Source: Pseudoselenomonas ruminantium (GTDB lineage Bacteria > Bacillota > Negativicutes > Selenomonadales > Selenomonadaceae). From it: DNA of 64,000 nucleotides. Position numbers and translations under genes: made by a program. The stretch lies in assembly GCA_015058655.1 (NCBI GenBank), contig SVBX01000009.1, positions 1-64,000 of the forward strand, written 5' to 3'. The notes under the pieces were generated by a model. The model saw only the letters and a list, made by a program, of their open reading frames with translations. It was not told where the DNA came from and did no database searches. Shown one piece after another: positions 54,114-63,801 of the stretch. The first letter of the stretch is position 1; every line of letters starts with the position of its first letter.

Positions 54114-55436
54114 ATGAAACCCATAGTGGCTATTGTGGGACGGCCTAATGTAGGCAAGTCCACTCTTTTCAATCAGATTGGCAAGAAGCGCGTTTCCATC
54201 GTAGACGATATGCCCGGTGTCACCCGTGACCGCATCTATATGGATGCGGAATGGCTGAACCATGAGTTCACCATGATAGATACAGGTGGCATTGAGTTCG
54301 ACGAAAGCGACCATATCCTGAAGTCCATGCGCCAGCAGGCAGAGCTGGCCATGGAGGAGGCAGATGTCATTCTCTTCCTGGTGGATGGTCGCAGCGGCCT
54401 CACCAACTCAGATGAGGAAGTGGCCAAGCTCCTGCGCCATGCCAAGAAACCCGTTATCCTTGGCGTCAACAAGATTGACAGTCCCCAGCAGGCCATGAGC
54501 ATCTACGAGTTTTACAATCTGGGATTGGGGGATCCCATTGCCCTGTCCGCTTCCAATTCCATGAATATCGGCGATCTGCTGGATGCCGTGGTGGGGGCTT
54601 TCCCCAAGGAAGCGGAGTCGGATGAGGAAACTGATGAACTGGCCATCGCCGTCATCGGTCGTCCTAATGTGGGCAAGTCCTCCCTGGTGAACAAAATGCT
54701 AGGGGAGGAACGGGTCATTGTCAGCGATGTGGCAGGCACTACCCGTGATGCCATTGACACTCACTTCATGAAAGACGGCATCAAGTTCATCCTTATCGAC
54801 ACTGCAGGCATGCGTCGCCGGGGCAAGATCGAAGAGGCGGTGGAGCGCTACAGCGTCATGCGTTCCTTGAGAGCCGTAGACAGGGCCGATGTAGTGCTTA
54901 TGATGATCAATGCAGAGGAAGGCATCACCGAGCAGGACAAGAAGATTGCCGGCTATGCCCATGAATCAGGCAAGGGCGTCATCATCGTAGTGAATAAGTG
55001 GGACATTTACCCTGATAAGGATGACAAGTCTACCCTGCGCTTTACTGAGGATTTGCGGGATCAGCTTGGGTTCCTGCAGTATGCTCCCGTGCTTTATGCT
55101 TCTGCCCTCACAGGCCAGAGAGTGGGCAGGGTGACTGAGCTGGTGAAGTATGTGGCAGAGCAGCAGTCCATGCGCATCAAGACCAGCGTGCTGAACGAGC
55201 TCATTCGCGATGCCGTTTCCATCAATCCGCCTCCCATGCACAAGGGACGCCGTCTGAAAATCATGTATATGACCCAGGTGGATATCCAGCCGCCTACCTT
55301 CATCATCTTTGTCAACGACCCGGAGCTGATGCATTTTTCCTACCTGCGTTTCATCGAGAACAGGCTCAGGGAAAGCTTCGGCTTCGAGGGCACGCCTTTG
55401 AAGCTCATTGTGCGTTCCAGGGAGGAGGAAGAGTAA
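54114..55436 (+). CDS. der: Ribosome biogenesis GTPase Der (EngA)
   Basis: A 440-residue protein with two GTPase domains in tandem: GRPNVGKSTLFNQIGKKR and GRPNVGKSSLVNKMLGEER, each with DTxG and NKxD motifs, and a C-terminal KH-like domain (GRRLKIMYMTQVDIQPPTFI). It is essential for 50S assembly. plsY starts directly after the stop. Confidence 0.97.
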   Translation: MKPIVAIVGRPNVGKSTLFNQIGKKRVSIVDDMPGVTRDRIYMDAEWLNHEFTMIDTGGIEFDESDHILKSMRQQAELAMEEADVILFLVDGRSGLTNSDEEVAKLLRHAKKPVILGVNKIDSPQQAMSIYEFYNLGLGDPIALSASNSMNIGDLLDAVVGAFPKEAESDEETDELAIAVIGRPNVGKSSLVNKMLGEERVIVSDVAGTTRDAIDTHFMKDGIKFILIDTAGMRRRGKIEEAVERYSVMRSLRAVDRADVVLMMINAEEGITEQDKKIAGYAHESGKGVIIVVNKWDIYPDKDDKSTLRFTEDLRDQLGFLQYAPVLYASALTGQRVGRVTELVKYVAEQQSMRIKTSVLNELIRDAVSINPPPMHKGRRLKIMYMTQVDIQPPTFIIFVNDPELMHFSYLRFIENRLRESFGFEGTPLKLIVRSREEEE

Positions 55437-56033
55437 ATGGCCATGACAGCACTTAGCTGCTTGATTGCCTATGTACTGGGGTCAATCCCCAATGGTCTGT
55501 GGCTGGGAAAAGCTCTCTGGCATACAGACCTCAGAGAGCATGGCAGCCATAATATCGGTGCTACTAATGCCTGGCGCACTCTGGGCAAGGGGCCGGGGTT
55601 CCTGATCTTTTTGCTGGACTTTCTGAAGGGCTTGCTCAGCGTGTACATTGCCTCTGCTTTGGTGGGGACGCCACTTGCTATGGTGCTGGCCGCCATTTTT
55701 GCCATCGTGGGTCATTCCGCATCCCTTTTCATGGGCTTCAAGGGGGGGAAAGGAGTGGCCACAGGCCTGGGGGTGCTTTCCATGCTCATGCCCCAGGTAA
55801 CGCTGATAGTCTTCCTTGTCTGGCTGGCATTGGTAAAAATTACGGGCTATGTCTCCCTGGGCAGCATGGTGGCTGCAGCCTGTGTGCCGGTGCTGGCCTA
55901 TGCGTTTGGCGCTCCGGTGGAATACCTTGTCTTTGGCGTGGCTGCGGCTATCCTGATAGTGGTTAGGCATAGGGCCAATATAGGCAGGCTCCTCAGTGGC
56001 ACCGAGTCCAAAATCAAGGCTGGTCACCGCTAA
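55437..56033 (+). CDS. plsY: Acyl-phosphate glycerol-3-phosphate acyltransferase
   Basis: A 198-residue membrane enzyme for the first acylation of glycerol 3-phosphate. Family motifs: YVLGSIPNGLWLGKALWHTD, REHGSHNIGATNAWRTLG, and FMGFKGGKGVATGLG. Several membrane segments. A strong terminator follows. Confidence 0.96.
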   Translation: MAMTALSCLIAYVLGSIPNGLWLGKALWHTDLREHGSHNIGATNAWRTLGKGPGFLIFLLDFLKGLLSVYIASALVGTPLAMVLAAIFAIVGHSASLFMGFKGGKGVATGLGVLSMLMPQVTLIVFLVWLALVKITGYVSLGSMVAAACVPVLAYAFGAPVEYLVFGVAAAILIVVRHRANIGRLLSGTESKIKAGHR

Positions 56034-56075
56034 GATTTTCCTAAAGAACAGCATTTAACACAAATATTTACATTT

Positions 56076-56107
56076 GCCCAAGGAAAATGCATTTCCTTGG
56101 GCTTTTT
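56076..56107 (+). terminator. Rho-independent terminator of plsY
   Basis: A perfect 11-bp stem (GCCCAAGGAAA with TTTCCTTGGGC, loop ATGCA), then five T. Confidence 0.92.
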
Positions 56108-56128
56108 GTTATATTTTGTTAAAAGCTA

Positions 56129-56158
56129 TTGGCAAGATTGTCCACCCTGTGATATACT
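56129..56158 (+). promoter_or_regulatory. Promoter of the ACT-hom-thrB operon
   Basis: TTGGCA, an 18-nt spacer, TATACT, 56 nt before the first start codon. Confidence 0.7.
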
Positions 56159-56213
56159 ATCTCTTGTAAAAGGACAATGATATTATTATATAAAAACATT
56201 TGGAGGTGCTGTG

Positions 56214-56660
56214 ATGCCAAAGGAAGAAAATGGTTTTTTCCTGGTGAAGGAGGAAATCTTGCCGGAAGCCATCAAGAAGACCATCAGGGTCAAAGAGATG
56301 CTGAAGCGTGGGGACGCCCGCACCATTAACGAGGCAGTGGAGAAGATGGAACTTTCCCGCTCTGCTTACTATAAGTACAAGGACTATGTCTTCCCCTTCT
56401 ACGAGGCCAGCAAGAACAAGATCGTGACTTTGACTTTCCTCCTGGAGCACAAGAAGGGCGTGCTTTCCAGTGTGCTGAATACTATCTCGTCGGATTCCGG
56501 CAGTGTGCTCACCATCAACCAGGGCATTCCCCTGCAGGGAGTGGCCAACGCTACCATTTCTATTGAAACCATGAATCTATCTGTTGATTTGGAGGCGCTC
56601 TTGGATAAGCTGCGCATGGTGGATGGCGTGAAGCGGCTGGAAGTTCTGGGGCAGGCCTAA
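56214..56660 (+). CDS. ACT domain protein (PheB/UPF0735 type)
   Basis: A 148-residue protein with an N-terminal helical part (MLKRGDARTINEAVEKMELS, SAYYKYKDYVFPFYE) and a C-terminal ACT domain (LTFLLEHKKGVLSSVLNTIS). It probably senses an amino acid. Being first in an operon with hom and thrB suggests threonine-family control. The ATG has GGAGGT 6 nt upstream; the GTG directly before it is too close. Confidence 0.88.
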   Translation: MPKEENGFFLVKEEILPEAIKKTIRVKEMLKRGDARTINEAVEKMELSRSAYYKYKDYVFPFYEASKNKIVTLTFLLEHKKGVLSSVLNTISSDSGSVLTINQGIPLQGVANATISIETMNLSVDLEALLDKLRMVDGVKRLEVLGQA

Positions 56661-56676
56661 AGAAAGCAGGTGTGAA

Positions 56677-57978
56677 ATGGGACAGGAAATAAAGATTGGA
56701 CTCCTGGGGGCAGGCACGGTAGGTTCCGGGGTCATACGGGTACTGGAAATGAATGCCCAGGAAATCCAGCAGCGCACAGGGGTGCCACTGGTGCTGAAGA
56801 AAGTCCTGGTCCGTGACAAGAGCAAGAAGCGTCCGGATTTCCCAGCGGGGCTGGAACTTACCGAAAAGATCGAAGATATCCTGGGAGATCCCGAGATTCA
56901 GATCGTGGTGGAGCTTATGGGGGGATTGCACCCTTCAAGGGAGTATATGCTGCAGGCCTTGGAGGCGGGCAAGCATGTAGTCACAGCCAACAAGGATGTG
57001 GTGGCCCAGTTCGGCAAGGATATGTTTGAGGCAGCCGAGAAGCACAAGGTGAATTTCCTCTTTGAGGCCAGTGTGGGGGGCGGCATTCCCATTATCGCTG
57101 CCATGAAGCAGAGCCTCACTGCCAATCGCATCTACGAAGTCATGGGTATCGTGAACGGCACTACCAACTACATGCTTACCAAGATGAGCGAGGATGGCTG
57201 CGATTATGACAGCGTGCTGAAAGAGGCCCAGGAAAAGGGCTATGCCGAGGCAAATCCTTCTGCTGATGTGGATGGCCTGGATGCTGCCCGCAAAGCGGCT
57301 ATCCTTGCCTCCCTGGCCTTCAATACCCGGGTGCAGCTCAATGATGTTTCCGTGGAAGGCATCACCAATATCACGGCAGAAGATATTTCCTATGCCAAAG
57401 GGTTGGGGTATGTCATCAAACTGCTGGCGGTGGGCAAGGAGACAGAGGAATACGGCGTGGATGTGCGGGTGCATCCGGTGTTCCTGCCCAAGACGCATCC
57501 GTTGGCCTCGGTAAACGGGGTTTTCAACGCCATTTTCGTGCGTGGCAATGCCATTGGGGAAGCCATGTTCTACGGCCAGGGAGCAGGTTCATTGCCCACA
57601 GCCTCGGCAGTGACGGCGGATATCGTAGAAGCTGCCCGCAGCATCAATTCCGGAGATGTGAGCAGGAGTCATTGCACTTGCTACAGCCAGAAGAAGTTCT
57701 GCCCGCTGGAAAAGACGGTTTCTTCTTATTATGTTCGCTTGCTGGTAGACGACAAGCCAGGCGTATTGGGGGCTATTGCCACTGCTTTCGGCAATGCAAA
57801 AGTCAGCTTGAAGTCTGTTATCCAGACGCCGCTGAATGTGAAGGACCATGCAGAGATTGTGGCAGTGACCCATCCGGTGGAGCATGCCTGCCTGCAGGAG
57901 GCTTTGTCTGTATTCAAGGGCCTGCCTGTGGTGGATGAGATCAGAAATGTGATAAGAGTGGAAAACGAACGGGGGTAA
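56677..57978 (+). CDS. hom: Homoserine dehydrogenase
   Basis: A 433-residue enzyme reducing aspartate semialdehyde to homoserine. NAD(P)-binding GLLGAGTVGSGVIRVLE, catalytic region GIVNGTTNYMLTKM and AEANPSADVDGLDAARKAAI, and a C-terminal ACT domain (SSYYVRLLVDDKPGVLGAIA) for feedback control. Next gene thrB begins 4 nt after. Confidence 0.97.
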   Translation: MGQEIKIGLLGAGTVGSGVIRVLEMNAQEIQQRTGVPLVLKKVLVRDKSKKRPDFPAGLELTEKIEDILGDPEIQIVVELMGGLHPSREYMLQALEAGKHVVTANKDVVAQFGKDMFEAAEKHKVNFLFEASVGGGIPIIAAMKQSLTANRIYEVMGIVNGTTNYMLTKMSEDGCDYDSVLKEAQEKGYAEANPSADVDGLDAARKAAILASLAFNTRVQLNDVSVEGITNITAEDISYAKGLGYVIKLLAVGKETEEYGVDVRVHPVFLPKTHPLASVNGVFNAIFVRGNAIGEAMFYGQGAGSLPTASAVTADIVEAARSINSGDVSRSHCTCYSQKKFCPLEKTVSSYYVRLLVDDKPGVLGAIATAFGNAKVSLKSVIQTPLNVKDHAEIVAVTHPVEHACLQEALSVFKGLPVVDEIRNVIRVENERG

Positions 57979-57982
57979 TGCC

Positions 57983-58909
57983 ATGGGAGAGCGCACGATA
58001 CGGGTGAGAGTGCCCGGTACAAGTGCGAACTGCGGACCAGGCTTTGATTCCCTTGGTTTGGCTTGCGATATATACAATGATTTGGAACTGACCCTTACTA
58101 CGGAGCCTGAACTGGAGATAAAGATGTCGGGCGAGGGGGCAGAAAACATTCCTTGCGATGAGAGAAATATCTGCTGGCAGTCGGTGCAGCTATTGCTGAA
58201 GCGGGCAGGCGTCACGGAGTTCAAGGGGGCCCGCATCCATATGCTGAACCGCGTGCCCCTGTCCAGAGGTCTGGGCAGCAGCGCTACCGCTATTGTAGCG
58301 GGGCTCAAGGCTGCCAATGTAATCATTGGCAACCGTTATAACCGTCATGAGCTTTTGCAGTTTGCCAATGAGATTGAGGGACATCCTGACAATGTGGCTC
58401 CTGCTATCTATGGGGGATTTACTATCAATACAGTCACGGATGGACATGTGGAGTGCTTCTCCTTGATGCCGAAGCTGCGACTGGAACTGGTGGTGGCCGT
58501 GCCGGATTTTCCCCTTTCCACTCGCAAGGCCAGAGAGGTGCTGCCGGAGAAAGTCACCCGCCAGGAGGCAGTGTTCAATATCAGCCGTGCAGCCATGCTG
58601 GCAGCGGCTTTGGTGAGAGGGAATGAACGCTTCCTCAAGACAGCTTTTGACGATGCCCTGCATCAGCCTTATCGCGCGGCCCTTATCCCGGGCATGTATG
58701 AGGTTTTCCAGGCAGCCAGGGAAGCAGGTGCCATAGGGGCTAATCTCAGCGGAGCAGGACCCTGCCTGATTGCCTATGTGCCGGAGCGCTTGCGCTCTGC
58801 CCGGCAGGTGGGAGAAGCCATGTGCGCTGCCTTCAGGGCGCATGGGGTAAATGCTGCGGCAAAGATCCTGGCCCTTGATTCACGCGGGGCGCATATTATC
58901 AATCATTGA
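57983..58909 (+). CDS. thrB: Homoserine kinase
   Basis: A 308-residue GHMP kinase. N-terminal VRVPGTSANCGPGFDSLGLA and ATP loop PLSRGLGSSATAIVAGL are clear thrB signatures; EGHPDNVAPAIYGGF follows. It phosphorylates homoserine for threonine synthase, which is not in the window. A terminator follows. Confidence 0.96.
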   Translation: MGERTIRVRVPGTSANCGPGFDSLGLACDIYNDLELTLTTEPELEIKMSGEGAENIPCDERNICWQSVQLLLKRAGVTEFKGARIHMLNRVPLSRGLGSSATAIVAGLKAANVIIGNRYNRHELLQFANEIEGHPDNVAPAIYGGFTINTVTDGHVECFSLMPKLRLELVVAVPDFPLSTRKAREVLPEKVTRQEAVFNISRAAMLAAALVRGNERFLKTAFDDALHQPYRAALIPGMYEVFQAAREAGAIGANLSGAGPCLIAYVPERLRSARQVGEAMCAAFRAHGVNAAAKILALDSRGAHIINH

Positions 58910-58916
58910 AAATCAT

Positions 58917-58941
58917 AGCCTTCCCTTGTGGAAGGCTTTTC
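58917..58941 (+). terminator. Rho-independent terminator of thrB
   Basis: A perfect 8-bp stem (AGCCTTCC with GGAAGGCT, loop CTTGT), then TTTC. Confidence 0.8.
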
Positions 58942-58963
58942 TGGTGTTTGCAAGGAGAAGGTC

Positions 58964-60193
58964 ATGAAGGAAGAAGAATTTGCCAGAAGGCTGGAAGAGT
59001 GTGGCGCTGAAGCCTATATTGTAGGTGGCTGGGTCAGGGATTCCTTGAGGGGGACGAAGCCAAAGGACAAGGACTACATGATCTGCAAATGCAGCGAGGA
59101 AACTTTTGTGTCGCTTTTTCCGGGGGCGGCAAAGGTTGGCAAGTCATTTCCAGTTTATCTGCTGGAGATAGACGGTGAGAAATGTGAGGTGGCCTTTGCC
59201 CGCAGAGAGCGCAAGGATGGAACAGGCTATCGTGGGTTTCAGGTTGAATATGGCCCGGAGGTAACTTTGGAGGAAGACCTCTATCGTCGTGACAGCACCA
59301 TGAACAGCATGGCTTTGCGCCTGAGTGACAGAGCCATTGTCGACCCTTACGGCGGTAGGGATGACATAGCAGCAGGGCGTATCAGGGCGGTGTCACATCA
59401 TTTCCGTGATGATCCCGTCCGGGCACTGCGGGCTGCCCGTCAGGCAGCGGAACTGGACTTTGCCATCACAGAGGAAACATATGACCACATGGCGGCGTGT
59501 GGCCGGGAACTGGCAGGGGAGCCGCAGGAAAGGCTGTTGGAAGAAATGAAGAAGGCTTTGGCTGCTAAGATGCCTTCTGTCTTTTTCAGGGCTTTGCAAA
59601 AGGCGGGATTGCTTGCCATAGCTTTCCCGGAAATATTCGCTCTGATAGGCAAGACTCAGCCGGAGGCTTTCCATCCTGAGGGGGATGCCTTTGAGCATAC
59701 CATGCTGATAGTGGATAAGGTAGCGGCTGAGACAGCAAGCCTTACTGCCAGATTTGCTGGCCTGGCCCATGATTTGGGCAAGGGCAGAACCCCGGCAGAT
59801 ATGCTCCCTCACCATTATGGGCACGAAATAAAGGGGCTGGAGGTGCTGGACCATTGGAACCGACATATGACCCTGCCAAGGGAGTGGATGAAAGCAGCCT
59901 CTTTTGTCATCAGGGAACATATGCGGGCTCCCAGGCTGAGCAAGCCGGGGAAGATAGCTGCATTGCTGCTGGGACTGTCCCGGTCAGGGCTTGCCGTAGA
60001 GGAATTCCAAGCCGTCATCAGGGCAGATCACGGCAGGTTGCCGGATTATCTTGAGGATGCGGGGCGCCTGATAGAAGCTATGGGTAAGGTAGCGGGCCAG
60101 GAGGCTCCGGAAGGCTTGTCGGGGGCGGCTATAGGTGAATGGGTGCGAAGCAGGCAAGTCAAGGTGCTACAAGCTGCGTTAAGAGGCCAGTGA
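58964..60193 (+). CDS. cca: CCA tRNA nucleotidyltransferase / poly(A) polymerase family, with HD domain
   Basis: About 409 residues. Nucleotidyltransferase domain YIVGGWVRDSLRG with KPKDKDYMIC holding the metal-binding Asp residues, and RRDSTMNSMALRL. The C-terminal part has an HD motif (FAGLAHDLGKGRTPADMLP), like the E. coli-type CCA enzyme with phosphohydrolase activity. The ATG at 58964 has AAGGAGAAGG upstream; an earlier in-frame start would lie in the thrB terminator. Confidence 0.92.
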   Translation: MKEEEFARRLEECGAEAYIVGGWVRDSLRGTKPKDKDYMICKCSEETFVSLFPGAAKVGKSFPVYLLEIDGEKCEVAFARRERKDGTGYRGFQVEYGPEVTLEEDLYRRDSTMNSMALRLSDRAIVDPYGGRDDIAAGRIRAVSHHFRDDPVRALRAARQAAELDFAITEETYDHMAACGRELAGEPQERLLEEMKKALAAKMPSVFFRALQKAGLLAIAFPEIFALIGKTQPEAFHPEGDAFEHTMLIVDKVAAETASLTARFAGLAHDLGKGRTPADMLPHHYGHEIKGLEVLDHWNRHMTLPREWMKAASFVIREHMRAPRLSKPGKIAALLLGLSRSGLAVEEFQAVIRADHGRLPDYLEDAGRLIEAMGKVAGQEAPEGLSGAAIGEWVRSRQVKVLQAALRGQ

Positions 60194-60309
60194 TAGCAAG
60201 TTGTTGGCGCCATAACTGCATCTATGAGGTTTTTCTGGCAATTTCAAGGCAGATACGCTATTATTAGATATACTGTGTTAACTTGATTTTGAAGGATGGA
60301 GAAAAAGCA

Positions 60310-61650
60310 ATGGATAAGGCTCGCGAGACGGCCATGAAGGTCTTGCAGGAAGTGCACGAAAAAGGCGCCTATGCCAATGTGGCTCTGGCTCAGGCTCTGC
60401 GGCGTACTGAACTTGCAGATCAGGATCGTCGCTTTGTGACGGAACTGGTTTATGGGACGGTCAAGGCAGGAGAGACTCTGGATTGGATATTGCGGCGCTA
60501 TGTGAACCGCCCCCTCAGCAAGATTCCTCCTGCCATCAGGGCGATACTGAGATTGGGACTGTATCAGATCTTCTATCTGGACAAGGTTCCTCATTCGGCT
60601 GCCTGCAATACTGCTGTAGATTTGGCCAAGAAATACGGTCATAAGGGGGTGGCAGGTTTTGTGAATGCAGTCCTGCGCACGGCGGTACGGGAGCCGGAGA
60701 AAGCGGCTTTTCCAAAAGGCAAGGGCCATGCTACGGAAGAATTGGCTTTGAAGAGCCAGCATCCCCTTTGGCTGGTGAAGCATTGGGTGAAAAGCTTTGG
60801 CTTAGAGGAAACTGCAAGGCTTTGCGAATTTGATAATGACAGTGCCAGGCTTTGCCTGCGGGCCAATACCTTGAAAGTGAGCCGACAGGAACTTTTGCAG
60901 GAACTGGAGACCTGCGGGACGGAGTCCGAGCCCTCTGGCTGGGCCCCTGAAGGGGTGCTAGTGAAATCCCATGGCGCTCTTGATGCTCTGGCACCTTTGC
61001 AGGAAGGCAGGGCACAGGTTCAGGATGAAAGCTCCATGCTGGTGGCCCATGTGGTTGCTCCACAGCCTGGGGAGCTTATTCTGGATTGCTGCAGCGCTCC
61101 GGGGGGGAAGACCACTCATATGGCAGCCCTGATGAAGAATAAGGGGCGCATTGTGGCGGGAGATATATATGAGCACAAGCTTCAACGCATAGAAGAAAAT
61201 GCCAGGCGCCTGGGCATAGATATCATTGAAACCTTGCTCCTTGACGCCAGGAAGGCAGGTGAACGCTTTGGCGGGCAGGCTGATCGGGTGCTGGTGGATG
61301 CTCCTTGTTCCGGGCTGGGGGTGTTGCGCCGCAAGCCTGATGCCCGTTGGCACAAGCAGCAGGAAGAATTGCAGGAATTGCCTGCCCTGCAGCTGGAAAT
61401 CCTGCAAAGCGCTGCTCAGGCAGTAAAGCCGGGAGGGGTACTGGTCTATAGCACCTGTACTATTGAGCGAGCTGAGAATCAATCGGTGGTGGAAGCTTTT
61501 TTGGCGGCAAACAAAGAATTTGTCTTGGAAAAAACAGGCAGTTTCCTGCCCTGTCACGGCAGCCACAGTGAAGATGGAATGGTGCAGCTCTATCCTCAGA
61601 GGGATGGTACGGATGGATTTTTCATAGCCCGTATGAAACGGCGCGGCTGA
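60310..61650 (+). CDS. rsmB: 16S rRNA (cytosine967-C5)-methyltransferase
   Basis: About 446 residues: N-terminal NusB-like RNA-binding domain (AMKVLQEVHEKGAYANVALA) and C-terminal methyltransferase with LDCCSAPGGKTTHMAALM, DAPCSGLGVLRRKPDARW and the nucleophile Cys in STCTIERAENQ. The ATG at 60310 gives the family N terminus. rlmN follows by 16 nt. Confidence 0.95.
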   Translation: MDKARETAMKVLQEVHEKGAYANVALAQALRRTELADQDRRFVTELVYGTVKAGETLDWILRRYVNRPLSKIPPAIRAILRLGLYQIFYLDKVPHSAACNTAVDLAKKYGHKGVAGFVNAVLRTAVREPEKAAFPKGKGHATEELALKSQHPLWLVKHWVKSFGLEETARLCEFDNDSARLCLRANTLKVSRQELLQELETCGTESEPSGWAPEGVLVKSHGALDALAPLQEGRAQVQDESSMLVAHVVAPQPGELILDCCSAPGGKTTHMAALMKNKGRIVAGDIYEHKLQRIEENARRLGIDIIETLLLDARKAGERFGGQADRVLVDAPCSGLGVLRRKPDARWHKQQEELQELPALQLEILQSAAQAVKPGGVLVYSTCTIERAENQSVVEAFLAANKEFVLEKTGSFLPCHGSHSEDGMVQLYPQRDGTDGFFIARMKRRG

Positions 61651-61666
61651 AGAGAGGAATATAATC

Positions 61667-62710
61667 TTGAAAGATATTTTTGGCATGAGGCTGGAAGAGC
61701 TTCAGCAGGTGCTGGCAGATTTCGGATTGCCGAAATTCAGGGCCAGGCAGGTGGCAGAATGGCTCTATGTGCGGGGGGCAGCTTCCTTTGAGGAAATGAC
61801 CAACCTGCCTAAAAAAGCCAGGGCAGAGCTGGGGGCCGCTCTCAGCATAGGTCGGCCCAGGCTCAGGGCCCGTCTGGATTCTGTCGATGGATGTACCACC
61901 AAGTTCCTGCTGGAATTTGCCGATGGTACGGCGGTGGAGTCCGTGCTCATGCGCCAGCCATACGGCAACAGCATCTGTGTGTCTACTCAGGCAGGGTGCA
62001 ATATGGGCTGTGTATTCTGTGCTTCTACCTTGCATGGCATGGCCAGGAATCTTACCGTAGGGGAAATCACGGGACAGGCCGTGTATATCAATGATATGCT
62101 GAAAGATGAAGACGGTGGCAAGGTAGACACGGTGGTCATCATGGGCTCTGGCGAGCCTTTGATGAATTATGATAATGTGCTGGGCTTCATTCGCTTGCTG
62201 CATGAAGATTATGCGCTGGGGCTGGGCTACCGCAATTTTACCCTTTCCACCTCCGGGATCGTGTCCAATATGTATCGTCTGGCAGAGGAGGGGCTGCCCA
62301 TTTCCCTTTCCCTGTCTCTTCATGCCCCTAACGATGAGCTGCGCTCGAAGATCATGCCTATCAACCGCAAGTATCACTTGCCTGAGGTCATGGCTGCGGC
62401 GATAAATTACGCTGAGGTCACCAAGCGCAGGGTCACCTATGAGTATATACTCATTGACCAGCTCAATGACAATGAGAAAGAGGCAGAGGAATTGGCGGTG
62501 CTGATGAAGGGACAGTTGGCCAGTGTCAACCTGATTCCCATCAATCCCGTAAAGGAAAGGAACCTTCTGCGACCCAGTCTTGCCCGCATTGAGGCTTTTG
62601 AGAATTATCTCAAAAACCGCCATATCAATGTGACAGTGCGCAAGGAAATGGGTACGGATATCCAGGCCGCTTGCGGCCAGCTAAGGAACAAGCATCTGCA
62701 GGATAATTAG
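61667..62710 (+). CDS. rlmN: Dual-specificity 23S rRNA/tRNA adenine-C2 methyltransferase
   Basis: A 347-residue radical SAM methyltransferase making m2A in 23S rRNA and some tRNAs. Cluster motif CNMGCVFCAST, then MGSGEPLMNYDNVLGFIRLL and SLSLHAPNDELRSKIMPINR. The C-terminal Cys of the family is in TDIQAACGQLRN. TTG start. Last plus-strand gene of the window. Confidence 0.96.
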   Translation: MKDIFGMRLEELQQVLADFGLPKFRARQVAEWLYVRGAASFEEMTNLPKKARAELGAALSIGRPRLRARLDSVDGCTTKFLLEFADGTAVESVLMRQPYGNSICVSTQAGCNMGCVFCASTLHGMARNLTVGEITGQAVYINDMLKDEDGGKVDTVVIMGSGEPLMNYDNVLGFIRLLHEDYALGLGYRNFTLSTSGIVSNMYRLAEEGLPISLSLSLHAPNDELRSKIMPINRKYHLPEVMAAAINYAEVTKRRVTYEYILIDQLNDNEKEAEELAVLMKGQLASVNLIPINPVKERNLLRPSLARIEAFENYLKNRHINVTVRKEMGTDIQAACGQLRNKHLQDN

Positions 62711-62717
62711 CATAGCG

Positions 62718-62765
62718 AAGGCGCTGCTGCATAAGCATGATGAGCTTATGCGGCAGCGCCTTTTG
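62718..62765 (+). terminator. Terminator between convergent rlmN and the metallophosphatase gene
   Basis: An 18-pair stem with one mismatch (62719-62736 with 62744-62761, 7-nt loop) and TTTTG on the plus strand. On the minus strand the T-run is weak. Confidence 0.85.
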
Positions 62766-62766
62766 T

Positions 62767-63786
62767 CTACTTCCCCAGCGTGATGCTGTCAATTTTTTTA
62801 TTGCTTAGGGTATAGCATTCAATGCCGAGTCTTTCCGGACTGGCTGACAAAACAAGGTAATTTGGCTCGGTGGGCTGGGGAATGGCTATTATGTCCAGTG
62901 GATCGGATGGGACAGTGTATTGCTGGTCGCCGGCAGGTCCGCTCATGATGCAGAGCGGACCTTTTTCTGCACTGTGGAAGTTTTGCAGGGGGCCGCGGCG
63001 GCGATAGGTGTGCATATGGCCTGTCAGAATAAGGTCTGCGCCTGCTTCTTCCAGAGCAGGCAGAAGAGCGCGTCCTGCATCACTGAAACCGAAAGCTTTG
63101 TCCTGACCAGGCTGGTATTCATCGTAAGCCAGTATGTCCTTGTGCATCAGCACCACCCGCCAGGGCAGAGGCTTGGTTTCCCGATTTTTCAGCCAGCCCA
63201 GCTGGGCGTTCAGCAGGTGACCTGCTCCGAAGAATCCATCCAGTTCCAGCATCTGGGTGTTCAGCACAATGAATTCCACGGGACCGCAGAAGAAGTTGTA
63301 GAAGTAGCCGTGGAAAGCGCTCATGCCGTTGCCGGGAAAGGCAAAGGTTGAGAGATAGCGGCGGGGCAGGCAGTTTTTCCAGTCCAAACCGTAACATTCA
63401 TGATTGCCCATGACAGGCACGAAGGGATGGTCAAGGTAAGGTGAGATGGCTTCAAGGAAGCCTTCCCATTGCCAATCTGCCTCTCCATTATCTGCAAGAT
63501 CTCCCAAATCTGCAAAAAAGGCTGCTTGCGGACATTTTGACCAGCCGGCGGCCAAGGTGTCGTGGAAAATCTGATAAGAAGCGTTGCTGCATTGGGAGTC
63601 AGCAAAAATCAGGGCTTGAAAGGAAGCATTGGCAGGCGGTTTCGTGCCAGGGGAGAAAAACGCTCCCTTGATTGGCAGATCACGGCTTTGAGCCATCGCT
63701 CTTTGCCAGCTGGTTGGCAGCATGGCAAAAAGGCCCAGTGAGAGCATGAGCTTGCCTGTTTTTTGCAAAAAAGTTCTGCGAGTCAT
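62767..63786 (-). CDS. Tat-exported calcineurin-like metallophosphatase
   Basis: A 339-residue secreted phosphoesterase. Twin-arginine signal at the start (TRRTFLQKTGKLMLSLGLFA). Metal-binding motifs in order: IFADSQCSN, DLGDLADNGE, MGNHECYG, LMHKDIL and LTGHMHTYRR. It resembles purple-acid-phosphatase-like enzymes; the substrate is unknown. AAGAAAGAAG precedes the ATG. It lies 15 nt downstream of the TVP38 gene on the same strand, so the two are probably one operon. Confidence 0.9.
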   Translation of the reverse strand: MTRRTFLQKTGKLMLSLGLFAMLPTSWQRAMAQSRDLPIKGAFFSPGTKPPANASFQALIFADSQCSNASYQIFHDTLAAGWSKCPQAAFFADLGDLADNGEADWQWEGFLEAISPYLDHPFVPVMGNHECYGLDWKNCLPRRYLSTFAFPGNGMSAFHGYFYNFFCGPVEFIVLNTQMLELDGFFGAGHLLNAQLGWLKNRETKPLPWRVVLMHKDILAYDEYQPGQDKAFGFSDAGRALLPALEEAGADLILTGHMHTYRRRGPLQNFHSAEKGPLCIMSGPAGDQQYTVPSDPLDIIAIPQPTEPNYLVLSASPERLGIECYTLSNKKIDSITLGK

Positions 63787-63801
63787 ATAAAATCTTCTTT
63801 C